Assembly (NCBI RefSeq): GCF_036588685.1
Contig: NC_086381.1
Location: forward strand, 53,443,431-53,507,430
Direction: 5' to 3'
Length of the DNA: 64,000 nt
Origin: Mytilus trossulus
Lineage: Eukaryota; Mollusca; Bivalvia; Mytilida; Mytilidae
Shown: piece by piece, positions 23,019-36,512 of the stretch
How the letters are laid out: every line of letters begins with the position of its first letter
Numbering within the stretch: position 1 is the first letter of the stretch
Translations under genes and position numbers: made by a program
Notes under the pieces: model-generated
What the model was told of the DNA's origin: nothing
What the model saw: the letters and a program-made list of their open reading frames with translations, nothing else
Database searches by the model: none

Positions 23019-25059
23019 TGAAATTACAGTCAATGACAGTGAGTAGAGCATTTGCTATTATCTTTCTATTCTTGCATCAGACCACCCAGTGATCTATAAA
23101 GCATTTGAGGAAGAGTCTGGTCATATATGTACAAAGTCGAAGTACATGTCATTGCCTGACAACTGTTAAAGTATAATAGTACTGAATATTGATTGAAAGT
23201 TACTTTTATGAATTATCACAAATGTTATATAATATGTATAAATTGATAGTCATTTATTTGGTCGCTATTCATTGATTTTATACACAAGTTTTCAATTGAG
23301 TCTAAAAACTGTTTGACATTATAGAAACCTATACATTAGTGATAGTATACACTGATATGATATGTATAGATTTAGTTATTCAAATTACATGTAGTTTTTA
23401 AATTTTTAGGTGTTTTTTTCTGTTGTGTTACTTCCTAGTTGAGGATAATGGACAAATTTACTCCTTTTAATTCATGATATAACAGATGTCTCTGAGAATA
23501 ATTTGTCTCCTGGACAATAGGTTACTGCTACGATTCTGACACAATGTATAGAAATATGGTCTGCATTATAATCCACTTTTCAAACTTAAGAAACAATTGA
23601 TAGTTTTGTTATAGAAAACAATTTAAACATGACTTTTGTAAATTATCAAGATTTTCATTAAGATTTTTCATACCGACAATAAACTAGGTTATCTAGATCT
23701 GTATACTTTATCTTAGTTAACATGGTAAAATGGTAGGGAAACATCATCTGATTTTAAATTTAATGACCTTCTATTAAAAACATGTTATCAAAAACATTTT
23801 GAGGACTTCAAATGAATAAGAGTTCTGTTATAAAGGAAGATAACTCTTGAAGAAGCAAGAACATTATATTTTAACAGACAAATACTCTGAGAATTCAAAG
23901 TTACATGTATAACTCTAGAGTGATGGCATTATAAATGTATATTGAATATGGTTTAGGATGACCATGATTTAACATTAGGGCTGATTCATTCGCTGCATCC
24001 CTATTGACCTGTCCTTTATAAATATAAGTCCAGTTTATTTGTGGAGAAAACATCTTATTTTTATCTCTACATGTACTTCCTGGTTAAGTACAAAAGGTAG
24101 ACAACCAATAAGATAGACTTCCTCATTGCAAAGTAAATATATACTTCATTCAATAACGTAAAATATATTACAATGACGTGTATAGCCAAAACCAGAATGT
24201 TTAAAGTCAATTTTATTAAAAATGAAGAAAATGGTTAAAAATTAATATGGATTTTTATTTGTATGTTTATTAAATTTAAGGTTTGGCAGAATTGTATATT
24301 AGCAGAAATTAAGCATGGAGATTTTTTTCAACATGTATATTATTATAAAATTATCAGTATAAATACATGTGATACAATTTGCAAGAGATCTGATTTCAAA
24401 TCTAGTTATTGTAGCAATTAATTGAGAGTTTTATCATCATGATCATGTTTTGAATTTGGTAAGGAGGGAATATTGATTTAGAACAAATGGGGAATGCAAT
24501 GAAGGAGTTTTGTATAAGGGTAATGCTACGTTTTTTATCATTTTTGTCAGTTTCTCAACAAATTAAAACCATGTGGATTTAATAAAGAGTTTTATATAAA
24601 GAGTATGGAAGGGACAGGAAGACTCGTCTTTCCTCCAGAATAATGCAATAACAGACAGTTTTCTATTTAGTACATCAGTTTTCTAGCATGTGAAGTTCTT
24701 AAGCAGTATGAAACTGCGTTCCTTTAAGCTAATTGATTGTTTCTTAGTTTTAATTTGATAAAGTCATTTGTTACATAATAAATCACATGAAGAAGTGTCA
24801 AATGCATCCTCAAGATTAAAGTATAAAAGGAGAGGATGTGTATTTAAATTTTTTTATAAATAACAATGTTAAAGGAAGAATGCATGTGACTTTCTGTTTT
24901 TCAATCGAACATTGATTGGTCATTTATTTGGCCAATCAAATTGTGAGTTAGATTTGTACAGGGAACTCAAAACTTCTGTTCACCTCTAGTGTTTCCTGTA
25001 TTTTTTAATCAATGGATATAATACTGAATCTGCAGTATTGTATTTGTGTAAATTGCAAT
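23019..25059. other. No gene seen
   Basis: AT-rich sequence without recognisable exon, RNA gene or repeat array. Confidence 0.35.
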
Positions 25060-25139
25060 GAAATACAAATCACTGAAGGGGGAATTTCCTTTTAGAAATG
25101 AAATACAAATCACTGAAGGGGGAATTTCCTTTTAGAAAT
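25060..25139 (+). repeat. Perfect 40-bp tandem duplication carrying a kappaB site
   Basis: Two identical 40-bp units, each starting 'gaaatacaaatcactgaagg' and each containing GGGAATTTCC (25080-25089 and 25120-25129), a match to the NF-kappaB consensus. The units show no mismatch, so the duplication is recent. Regulatory function is unproven. Confidence 0.9.
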
Positions 25140-26112
25140 GAAATAATAACAATATGATAATCAGAGAGATCTTTTTCTAGCAGAAATACTTTCTTTTGTC
25201 CCCCCTGTTGACAGAATTGATATTCAGGGTCATATTGGAAGTTTTCTTGCAAAAAATAGAGATGAAAGTTCAGACTGACATACGTCAAGGCTGTTTTATA
25301 AAATTGTAGATTTTTTACAAATATTTGGAAAAGTAGGTTGTAGTGATCCGATTCCTGTTAAATTAGTTGGCTATTTAAATCACCTTTAAATGAAATATTT
25401 ATTTGATTGTTTCTTTATGAGTATTTATTATGTAAAAATTGCATCACATGGCCACATTATATGGTATGATAATATCTGTCATCTGTTAGGATTTATAATG
25501 GTTACTTTCATAACTGAGTCAAGCATCTGCTACAAACAGTACAAACATTATTTTTTTTTACCAGGGTGATTCACATATATCTGTCAGTCAACAAAAATCT
25601 TTAGGATTTAAGATTCTGAAGACATTCTTGAGAGGGGGGAAAAGTGTAATTTTGTCTTTATATGTGTCTAATGACTTTTGTTGTTGTGTGTTACTTAGTG
25701 TGTCATAGTGTGTGGGCTTTATCCAGTAGTATTATCTGTTAAAGATGTTGGTGACATATTTGGGTACAATTTGTATTGTACAATGTACTGTCCAACCTTT
25801 GAAGAAAAATTCAGTCTTCTGGACCCTACTTACTGTTAGAATATTTATAAGTGCAATGACTTTTTTGGGATTGACTATACTTATTGATAACCAAAACCAT
25901 TACTATGACTATTCATATATTTTTAACACTAAACCTTCCTGTAAACATAAAATTGGGAATTACCTACTGAATTTTTTTTGAGTGTAGAAACCAACTTTCT
26001 GCATGTAGCTTTAGCATTAACAAATTGATCTAAGACAGAATTGATAGTATGCAGTTGAACTGTTGAAGCTAACCTAAATTAAGGTAAACATTATCACTGT
26101 ACTAGTATACAT
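25140..26112. other. No gene seen
   Basis: AT-rich sequence; no exon or named repeat recognised. Confidence 0.35.
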
Positions 26113-26268
26113 ATTTTAAGGGGCCAGCTGAAGGACGCCTACAGGTGCGGGAGTTTCTTGTTACATTGAAGACCCATGCCTTGGTGGCCTTTGGCTGTAG
26201 TCTGCTATATGGTCAGGTTGTTGTCGCTTTGAAACATTCGCCATTTCTATTCTCAATTTTTTTGCAAT
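26113..26268 (+). repeat. Family B 3' part
   Basis: 'aaggggccagctgaaggacg', 'cctacaggtgcgggagtttc', 'acattgaagacccatgcctt', 'ggtcaggttgttgtcgcttt', 'ccatttctattctcaatttt'. It matches the terminal 150 bp of the full element at 62567-63236. Confidence 0.8.
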
Positions 26269-26312
26269 TGTTATGGAATTTTACGTCTTTTTGAACTTTT
26301 AATGTGCATGCC

Positions 26313-27145
26313 TGCAATGCCACCACTGAAAAAAACTAACTACTTGTTAATGTCCAGTGTCAAATATTAGAGGCATATCAGGATAAGAACATGTAAGTTT
26401 GATATAAGTAGAAACCCTGCTTTGTACAAGACGGACATGCTGAGCCTCATTTTCAAAGTACTAGGTCACAGCCCTTAGAAAGCAGTTGTTCATTAAATAT
26501 TATTTTGATTCAGAGCAGACCATGCAATCTTTTCTCATACTCCTGTATGATATTCTTTGAGTTCCCTGTTATTATTATACCTTCATGACATGTCTGCGCA
26601 CTGACTAGTCTAGTGCATGGGTCGATGAAATAAATTAATCACGTTGCCTTAAAAATACACAATACATGTGCATGTAAGATGAAAATTATAATTTTGAATC
26701 AGTTCTTGGAATTAGTTTATCAATGCCACCACTAAAAGAAAACTAATTGATTTTTTAATGCCCAGTGGCAAATATTCTAGATGAAGATGTAAGTTTGATA
26801 TAACTAGAAACCCTGCTTTGTACAAGACCAACATGCTGAGCCTCATTTTCAAAGTACTAGGTCACAGCCCTTAGGAAGCAGTTGTTAATTTAACATTATT
26901 TTGATTCAGAGCAGACCATGCAGTCTTTTCTTATACTCCTGTATCTGTATGATATTCTTTGAGTTCCCTGTTATTATTACCTCCATGACATGTCTGTGCA
27001 CTCTGACTAGTTAAGTACATGGGTCTATGAAATAAATTCATCACATTGCCTTAAAAATACACAATGTGCATGTATGTGCACTTGTATTTACATGTATTAA
27101 AGATGAAAATTATAATTTTGAATCAGTTAATTCTTGGAATTAATT
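26313..27145 (+). repeat. 410-bp tandem duplication, two units
   Basis: Unit 1 starts at 'caatgccaccactgaaaaaa' (26313) and unit 2 at 'caatgccaccactaaaagaa' (26723). Both contain 'aaccctgctttgtacaagac', 'tcaaagtactaggtcacagc' and 'gttccctgttattatta', in the same order, with scattered substitutions and small indels. No coding frame spans them. Confidence 0.85.
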
Positions 27146-28640
27146 TATGAATTTCAATATTACTTGGTATTGTAATTATATGGCTGAAGATTATATGATA
27201 ACATTTGACCTTTATACAGATTGTGATAAACTATCACAAATTTTGAAAAAATGTATCCTTAAACAAGGTTTATATTTGTGAATAATTGTTTTAATCTTAA
27301 TAAGATTAAATTAAAATGGACATATTAAATAAGTATTTTTTTTTTATCAATAATTAAGTTATGATTTATATCCTTACAAAAAGGATAATTCAAAAGTGTT
27401 GATTTTCTCATTCTTATATCAGATTGAATGGACTGACTTTGCTTTAAATAAATGTTGAAAGTGGAAATTGTATGCTTAGAAGTCTTGAAGTTGTATTGTT
27501 TTGTATATGGATACATTGAAAGTGGATGTGAATGTTATTAAATGTAAGTTACAAGTATTTTGAATTTTAAGTGATCAAAATATAATTTCTAAGTAATTTT
27601 CACACGGTGAGCTTTTATTTGGATACTGGACTGTAATGTTTATTTCTATTTAGAGTTAATATATATATTTATCATATACTTATAGAAAAAAATGGTATAA
27701 TTGTACCCCACGATAACACTTATTTGAACATATATTTATCATGTTTATTCATTAAAGTCATAAGAAACCTCAAATTAAAAAAAAATATGCATATGTTATT
27801 TTATAACTAAATGGACAGTTTTCATTATACAACTTATGTACATATACTTTTTTCTGAGGAAAGTTCTTTAATTTGTCCACATTTAGAAGAAGTTTACTTA
27901 TTTTTAATTGCTTGCTTCCAGGAAGCAATTCGCCGACATATTTTCCGTATGCATAGTGACCCGAGCGTAACCCTCCTCGTAAAAATCCGGTGACCACAAT
28001 ATGCATGGATCTGTCGTTGAAATAAACAAATATATGATTATACATGTTAAACACGTGCTCAATACCCATGCTTATTGTGATTTGTTTACTATAAGGTGAC
28101 AATCGGTAAAACTCGGCTTCAAAATATGGCATTTAATGAGCAGCCATATTTGTTAAATCATAACAAAAAGAGAGAAAAAAAATTGACGATTATATGATAT
28201 ATTTAATAATTTGCGAAAATAATGATAAAATCCTGCACAGAGGACTAAGTTTATGATGTATTCATGCATTGGTTCAAGAATTGGACAAACATTATTTTTC
28301 ACCACTCACTCGTTTCATATGACTTTAAATTTGAAGAATTGCCTTAGCCAGCCCGTGTGATAATGACTTCAGTTATCAACTGCTTCCATTTCATATCAAC
28401 TGTTTTCCTGTAATATTAGCGGCTGACTTTTTGATGTCATTCAGCCAATTCCTGAAAATATACCCCACTGGTACGTTTCTTTGTGTAAAACTTAACAAAG
28501 TCGGATACAAAAAAATGTAAGAATCAGGAAATTATATTATTAAAAAATGCAAACCAAATAGTACAACCAAACCATTTTTTTTAAAAAGTTTTGAATATAG
28601 TTTTTTGTCTGTATGTCTTGAAACAAATGATAAAAAGAAT
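27146..28640. other. No firm gene; one unusual minus-strand frame
   Basis: Mostly AT-rich. A minus-strand frame from 28132 down to 27770 (120 codons) is richer in G+C over its first 75 codons and reads MPYFEAEFYRLSPYSKQ at its start. I recognise no domain. It may be an unrecognised repeat or a chance frame. Confidence 0.25.
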
Positions 28641-28774
28641 ATAACATGTAATTTTTCATATCAGACCCCTTTTCAGACCATGGTCAAAAGTGTCCCTCGA
28701 GCCTGTCGGCTCTTGGGCTGATATCCTGACGTAGGGATGGTAAGGGGTCTGATATGAAAAATTATATATGTTAT
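28641..28774. mobile_element. Short MITE with about 34-bp inverted repeats
   Basis: 'ataacatgtaatttttcata' and 'tcagacccctt' at the left are complementary to 'aaggggtctgatatgaaaaa' and 'ttatatatgttat' at the right. The 60-bp centre contains a smaller inverted motif ('gagcctgtcggctc'). A minus-strand frame across it is an artefact. Confidence 0.8.
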
Positions 28775-29413
28775 AATCATAAACAGTACTAGTATGTACT
28801 GTAAACCAATTTGTGGGGTGGTTGAAGTAATTATGCTTTTGAAGTTTTTGGCTATTTTAATGGTGAAATGTTTATCAGATATAAAACATGTGCTCACTGC
28901 CTTTAACTGTGTCATGTACGTGAGACTAAAGTGATGTAATGCTGAAAGTCTTTCACCCATATAGTGATCATATCAGAGACATGTATACTAAATTATATAT
29001 GTCTCTAAAAATATTTTCTGAGATGAGTAAATTTTTAGCATTGAAAAAGAAAAACGTTAGGTGAACTATTATGTTTTGATATTTATACAAGTCAGTGGTC
29101 AACTTAAAAAAGAATTAAATGAAAAGAGATGCAGGGTAATATTCAAATGTGTTTTTAAATTTTGTGCACAAATAGAACTTTAATAACATTGTATGCAATA
29201 TAGATTCATCCCGCTTTGCTCAAAATATGAAGTTAAGGGGGCTCCTGGGTATAAATGAATTTTTTTTTCTAATATAGGATTTCGCTATATTTTTTCATAT
29301 ATGAACTTTATCATATACTTAAAAGAAAAATGAAATAAAAAAATGGGGTCACCGTTCATTTAAGCTAAAATCTGCCTCTGGAAGAAGCATACATTTTTGT
29401 TCATGTCCTTTTT
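28775..29413. other. No gene seen
   Basis: AT-rich sequence; no exon recognised. Confidence 0.35.
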
Positions 29414-30720
29414 AGCTCACCTGGCCCGAAGGGCCAAGTGAGCTTTTCTCATCACTTGTCGTCCGTCGTCGTCCGTCGTCGTCCGTCGTCGTCCGTCGTC
29501 CTGCGTCGTTAACTTTTACAAAAATCTTCTCCTCTGAAACTGCTGGGCCAAATTAATCCAAACTTGGCCATAATCATCATTGGGGTATCTATTTTAAAAA
29601 TTGTGTGGCGTGACCCTGCCAACCAACCAAGATGGCTGCCACAGCTAAAAATAGAACATAGGGGTAAAATGCAGTTTTTGGCTTATAACTCAAAAACCAA
29701 AGCATTTAGAGCAAATCTGACATGGGTAAAAATGTTCATCAGGTCAACATCTATCTGCCCTGAAATTTTCAGATGAATCGGACAATCTGTTGTTGGGTTG
29801 CTGCCCCTGAATTGGTAATTTTAGGGAAATTTTGCTGTTTTTGGTTATTATCTTGAATATTATTATAGATAGAGACAAACTGTTAACAACAATAATGTTC
29901 AGCAAAGTAAGATCTACAAATAAGTCAACATAATCAAAGTGGTCAGTTGACCCCTTTAGAAGTTATTGCCCTTTATAGTCAATTTTTAACCATTTTTCGT
30001 AAATCTTAGTAATCTTTTACAAAAATCTTCTTCTCTGAAACTACCGGGCCAAATTTAAACAAACTTGGCCGCAATCATCATTGGGGTATCTAGTTTAAAA
30101 AATGTGTGGCGTGACCTGGCCAACCAACCAAGATGGCTGCCATGGCTAAAAATAGAACATAGGGTAAAATACAGTTTTTGGCTTATAACTCAAAAACAAA
30201 AGCATTTAGAGCAAATCTAACAGGGAGTAAAATTGTTTATCAGGTCAAGATCTATCTGCCATGAAATTTTCAGATGGATCGGACAAACCACTGTTTGGTT
30301 GATGCCCCTGAATTAGTCATTTTAAGGAAATTTCGCCGTTTTTTGTTATTATCTTGAATATTGTTATAGATAAAGATAAACTGTAAAGAGCAACAATGTA
30401 CAGCAAAGTAAGACTTAAAAATAAGTCAACATGACCTAAATGGTCAATTGACCCCATAAGGAGTTATTGCCCTTTAAAGTCAATTTTTAACAATTTTCAT
30501 AAAATTTGTAAATTTTAATTAACATTTTCGACTGAAACTCTTAGGCCAAGTTCAATATAGATAGAATGTTTGTAAGCAGCAAGAATGTTCAGTAAAGTAA
30601 GATGTACAAACACATCACCATCACCAAAACACAATTTTGTCATGAATTCAAATGCGTCCTTTGTTTAATATTCACATAGACCAAGGTGAGCGACACAGGC
30701 TCTTTGGAGCCTCTAGTTTT
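29414..30720 (+). mobile_element. Family C element, copy 2
   Basis: Same orientation and structure as the copy at 19861-21160, and nearly identical to it along its length apart from a longer GTCCGTCGTC run (29458-29510). Its 3' end is again the GGCTC-tttg-GAGCC hairpin, CTAG and T-rich DNA. A small frame at 29564-29776 is shared with copy 1 and is not a gene. Confidence 0.8.
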
Positions 30721-33221
30721 CTGTTGAACTAATAGGAAAAAAGAGGAAATATCGAAATAAAAAAATAACCTAATATAAGAAATCGCTTAAATTTTACAAT
30801 TATTTAGTTTATGTACAGCTTATTTGAAAACAATAATAAAAAATATAGGTCACCGATGAGTTAGAAAAGATATTTCAAATTTAAGGCCAAAAAATGGCAT
30901 TTTTGCACTAAAGGGAGATAATTTGGAGCTTTTTCAATTTTTAAAGTCATCTGGGGCCAAACCAAATCATTTTTTGGGGTTGTTTTTTGTATCATATCAT
31001 AAAGTAACAACTAATAGTGTAATAAACAAAATTTGTAATGAAAAAATAAAGGTTTAATTTTTTGCTAAAATTTTTGTACCCACAAGCCACCTTAAGAAGT
31101 TGTTTTATGAGAAATTTTTTATGAAAGCTTATAAAACGAAAAGAAAAAAAAAATGCCCCATTGAAATTTTCTGTGTCAGAAAAATAAAATGTCTTATTTT
31201 GCCTGCTTCAGATTCTGACAGTGCCATGAATGCACAGACACATTACTTTTAAAAAAGATGCTGCTACAAAAGTCAACAAAATGTTACTGCAATGTAATGA
31301 ATAAATGTGAGATACATTTGATTGAAAACCACAAGTTCCAAAAATATTTTAAAGTGATTTAATGTAAAGTTTTTTTTTTATGGTTTCAGGACTGCCATAT
31401 TTGTATAGCTTATGATCTTATTATACCTATAAATATTTTTAGAAAAGCAGATTTTTTTTTAAATTTCTTTTTTTCTGAACTAAAACAGTATAAACAAAAG
31501 AAAATATAAGTAATTATTGAATAGCATTAAAACTTACAACATTGAATGTTACATGGATGATTACTGTTATTGTTATGTTAAATTTCCTAATAGGAAGATA
31601 TCTTTAAGGTCATGTTAAATGAAATTCCTCAAACTTGAATCAAATACGTAGAAGGATCCTGATATCTCCTTTTTTGTTTGAATGCACTTTTTCTGAATTC
31701 TAATGCATTTTCATAAACTGAGATTCTGGTTGCAAAAGCAATGTTTAAGTTGTACTGTAAATCAGTGAAATAAGTGCGTTATATTTAATACAAGCTATGA
31801 TTAGCTCGACCTGATTGAAATTGACAACTAGGAAGTACAAATATATTATTAAACTGATGTTGGAATTTGTACAATCAATAAGGTAGTATAATATTCATTG
31901 CAATATTTCTTTTCATTTTAGCGTAATGGTGCTGTGAACAAAATATTTTTTGTCTTTGCATAAGCAATGATAAGTATTTATTGTTTTCTACAAGTTCATT
32001 AAATTAAAAAAAAAAAAAATAGAAAAAGAGGTTAATTTTATATTTTCAATATCTATCAGGAAAGTATGTATTGACATACTTTTTGCGTACATGTCCATTA
32101 TTTCCGAAGTAGCCAACTGATAGATATACATAGGAATGCGATTTTAATGTGCACAACACTTGTTTTCGGGAAAAACATAAAAAAACCACAACAACATTTG
32201 TATGCTTTAGTCTGCCAAAACTGGTTACTGCAACCCTAATTTAGTACAGTTATATAAATTGGAGAGTTAATTTTTATATATAAATCTTTAATCATGATGT
32301 TTTTTTTATCAAAGAATCTTTTTTAGAATGTAATATGATTGCATAAACATGCAAATATCTTTAATTAAAAGTTATTGCATTGTACATGTTCTATGGAATG
32401 CAGATAAAAATAAAAACATGCAATGACATAATTTATAATTTTTATTTACAATGTTTTAAATGTCTTTCTTTGATTAAATGCATCTAATGTTGCATAATAA
32501 GAGAGAAAAATTTATGTAAAACAGAGCGCTTTGACATTACCCAGTCCGTTATACAGATCACTTCCTTGTTCAGCTGAAAATGATCAAACATCACAATTTG
32601 TAAGTAAAAATTTGTTACGAAACATCTTCACATAAATTGTCTTTGTTTGTAAGTAATAGCGACATGATTTCCAATGTCTTCACTCGGCATCGTCAGAGAT
32701 ATAGTCCAACTTAGCATGAATTAACATGTCAATATTATACACATATATATGAATATATACTTGATAAGCAGTTATACTTATAGGAACAGAATTTCCAAAA
32801 TATGTATTTAGATTAAGTGGGCACTGTTGAAATTATTTTTATGCCAACACTCAAATTAAGGTTATTGAGATTGACCCCAAAATGTCATGTAACAAGTTGA
32901 GGGTGATAAATTAACTTTGTTTGGTATCATTAAAACTTTAAATTTGATAGATGAACTGACTCAGCATATTGGTTCTAATGGTGTAAACCTATTTATATAA
33001 AGCTTAGTATTTCAGACAGTTATGGGGATACTTTGTATCTTGTAAACAAATGCATGTCTCATGGTATCTGTATGAAGATTCCATTTGCCTATGTGGATTG
33101 TTTTTAACCTCATTTTCATAGTTCAGCAACTGCTTAAGAAACTTACATATAATAGTCTTTTGATACCATGATTTTCTCTAAAAAAAAAAAGCCCGCCTCT
33201 GGTGTGGCATTGTCTCGGTGT
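30721..33221. other. No gene seen
   Basis: AT-rich sequence without recognised exon, RNA gene or array. Confidence 0.35.
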
Positions 33222-33312
33222 ATTAAAGACTAATTGGCAGCCTTGGACTGTTTTCTGCTCTTTGGTTGGGTTGTTGTCTCTTTGACCCATTCCCCATTTC
33301 CATTCTCAATGT
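33222..33312 (+). repeat. Family B terminal fragment
   Basis: 'ctgttttctgctctttggtt', 'gggttgttgtctctttgacc', 'cattccccatttccattctc'. A 76-residue frame starting here is repeat sequence. Confidence 0.65.
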
Positions 33313-34140
33313 TAAATATATTTGGGATAAAGAATCATTACAATTTCTACATGTCTGTCAGTCAGCATTCACCTAACCTTGACCTTATTGTTATAGATCA
33401 GGTTAAGTTTCAATGGTTATGTCTGTATATAAGCAGCTTTTCAATAATGATTTGCAACATTTAACCACTTTTCTGATCTGTCAGTAACCTACTTTATGTT
33501 TGCTGATACTAATAATTTCTAATTCTTCTACATATTCTTATTATTAAATGTACTTAACTATTTTCATCACACATTTTCCCAGTACTTCAGAACAGAAAAT
33601 GATTTTGTATTTGGTCAGCAACAGACAGTGATAAGTTGTAACTTATGGGCATTTTTCAGATCTCTCAGACACATACTTCCTGATTGCCAAATACTTTAAT
33701 ATTTCAATAAATAAATGGACTTTAAATTTTAAACCACACATTTCTCTTGTACTATTGAACAGAATAACTTCATATTCATACATGTACTTGCACCACATCT
33801 TCCTATATCTATGTGATGAGTTGTTATTTGTGGTTGCTTTTCTTATTTGTAAAATAACACACCTACTTCCTCTTTTCTACTGATACCTCAATACAAACAA
33901 CTATACATGGCTTTCATTCTTGTTTGGTGTATATAATATGCCCATTTGGAAGGGTTTATTTGACCTTGACCTGTATCTCATGGTTCCATGTTCAATGCTA
34001 GGTTTTCATGATTTGATCTTTTTCTCAGATACTACAAGATTACATTATTTGGTGTATGGAATGAATGTAATGTGTACATGTCATTCTGTCAGATAGGTTT
34101 ACTTTGACCTTGAACATTTTCATGGCTCATGGGGCAACCT

Positions 34141-35118
34141 CAAGTTTTCATGATTAGTTCAGTTTCTTGCATACAGATACTATAAGCTATGGTCAGCATC
34201 AAGTTTTCATGATTAGGTGTTTTTCTTGCATACAGATACTATAAGCTATGGTCAGCATCAAGTTTTCATGATTAGGTCTGTTTCTTGCATACAGATACTA
34301 TAAGCTATGGTCAGCATCAAGTTTTCATGATTAGGTCAGTTTCTTGCAAACAGATACTATAAGGTCAGCATCAAGTTTTTATGATTAGGTGTGTTTCTTG
34401 CATACAGATACTATAAGCTATGGTCAGCATCAAGTTTTCATGATTACGTCTGTTTCTTGCATACAGATACTATAAGCTATGGTCAGCATCAAGTTTTCAT
34501 GATTACGTCTATTTCTTGCATACAGCTAATATAAGCTATGGTCAGCATCAAGTTTTCATGATTAGGTGTGTTTCTTGCATACAGATACTATAAGCTATGG
34601 TCAGCATCATGTTTTCATGATTAGGTCTGTTTCTTGCATACAGATACTATAAGCTATGGTCAGCATCAAGTTTTCATGATTAGGTCTATTTCTTGCATAC
34701 AGATACTATAAGCTATGGTCAGCATCAAGTTTTCATGATTAGGTCAGTTTCTTGCATACAGATACTATAAGCTATGGTCAGCATCAAGTTTTCATGATTA
34801 GGTCTGTTTCTTGCATACAGATACTATAAGCTATGGTCAGCATCAAGTTTTCATGATTAGGTCTGTTTCTTGCATACAGATACTATAAGCTATGGTCAGC
34901 ATCAAGTTTTCATGATTAGGTCTGTTTCTTGCATACAGATACTATAAGCTATGGTCAGCATCAAGTTTTCATGATTAGGTCAGTTTCTTGCATACAGATA
35001 CTATAAGCTATGGTCAGCATCAAGTTTTCATGATTAGGTCTGTTTCTTGCATACAGATACTATAAGCTATGGTCAGCATCAAGTTTTCATGATTAGGTCT
35101 GTTTCTTGCATACTTATA
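34141..35118 (+). repeat. 59-bp minisatellite M1, about 16 units
   Basis: The unit reads 'gcatcaagttttcatgatta', 'ggtctgtttcttgcatacag', 'atactataagctatggtca'. Units are highly similar; a few carry small deletions (for example near 34360). Substitutions cluster at the 'ggtctg/ggtgtg/ggtcag' position. Each unit contains 'tttcttgcatacag', which resembles a 3' splice site. The array lies about 1.7 kb upstream of the TRAF6 5' exon segment. Confidence 0.95.
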
Positions 35119-35382
35119 ATAAGCTACACATGGTCATTTAAAATAAATGACATTTTTATTTTGCATAATATGCTGCAATTTTTTTAACATCTACAAGTCA
35201 AAACTTTTTAAATTTTTGCACTGACCTTTAATTTATATTTATAAGAAAAATTACAATGTGATGCATTTCCAAATTTGCACTTATTTCTTTTCTCAGCTAA
35301 AACATTTGGTACAAAGTCTACTATTGGTAAGCTTAACTATTTGCTTATCTTCTTCTTATACTGTTGATTTATTTATTTTAGT
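35119..35382. other. No gene seen
   Basis: AT-rich spacer between the minisatellite and a family H repeat. Confidence 0.35.
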
Positions 35383-35580
35383 GGGTACCAATTTTCGTGG
35401 TTTGAGGAAAACTTGCATATTGGTGGACATTTAATTTTGTGGTTTTGGCAAAGTCTGCATACATTTCTTTAGAAAATTTATAATCCCTTCAACATGTAAA
35501 TTCAGGGTTCTCGGCTGTACCCATGAAATAAAAAAAAATGGTATCCAACAAATATTAATGAATCCACAGTATTTCGTTTG
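35383..35580 (+). repeat. Dispersed repeat family H
   Basis: Starts 'gtgggtaccaattttcgtgg' and ends 'atattaatgaatccacagta', with 'gtacccatgaaat' near the right side complementary to the start. A second copy is at 41338-41540 and a right-end fragment at 39090-39135. The inverted ends suggest a MITE. Confidence 0.6.
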
Positions 35581-36116
35581 TTTTAAACAATGCATGATAC
35601 TTGTTATTTTCTCTCATTCAAAATCTAGAATGATGTATAATTTAGTGAGCAATCTTCTTGTAAAATTTAGTCATATCTTTAAAGGACCAAACCCGTATCA
35701 TTATCAACTTCAATCAGGTTTTACTACATCATATTCCTTTTATTGAAACTTAACACGACACGGAATGAATAGTAAAGTATTCTATTTTTATATTATATAA
35801 AAAATTACAATAATTCACTGTAAATTAAGATTACTTTTTAATTGAGAACATAGTATTAGATGTATGGTAAAAGGTATTTAAGTTTTAACATGAGTAGATG
35901 AGTAGATTTGATTATTCATGCGAAAACATTGGAAGTAGTGTTATAACCCCTTTATGTACTAAGATACCTGTATTGAAAAAGGTTACAATGAGCAATGTAG
36001 TGTCGAAATCTTCAATTGGATCAAAATCAGTAGGTAGCTTTTGTGTGGTTTTATTTACAAGGGTGTGGTGTGTAAAAAAACTAGTACAAGGACGAGTACT
36101 ATATATAGATATTATT

Positions 36117-36260
36117 AAAGAAGATGTTGTATGAGTACCAATGAGACAACTCTCAGAGGCAGATTTAGAGGTTTTTTTCAGGGGGTCCTGCCACACCCCC
36201 TTTTGTAGGAAAAATTTAGTTGATCATTATTTATGGAATCACTGAAGCATTACTGGAACT
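36117..36260 (-). repeat. Family A and family G fragments
   Basis: 'aagaagatgttgtatgagta' and 'ccaatgagacaactctcaga' are a decayed minus-strand end of family A. They join 'gaggcagatttagagg' and 'tatggaatcactgaagcatt', which match the family G copy at 49535-49690. Confidence 0.5.
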
Positions 36261-36512
36261 GACTCTACATACATAGTACTTGCCAGGATTTTTTTTGACT
36301 TGTCCCTACTGATTGTTCCATTACAAGTAGTTTGAACATTTTTCTTTGTCCAAGAAGTTTTTGAACAAGTCAGAAAAGTTGCTCATGAAATTTTCATGTC
36401 CCTTATTTGAATATGTAAGTAATGGGGAAAAAGAAAAAAAGCATGTTTTGATATATTAATCAAGTAAATCACTAAATGTATATTGTATCTTCAGTGTTGT
36501 CTCTTATTCATA

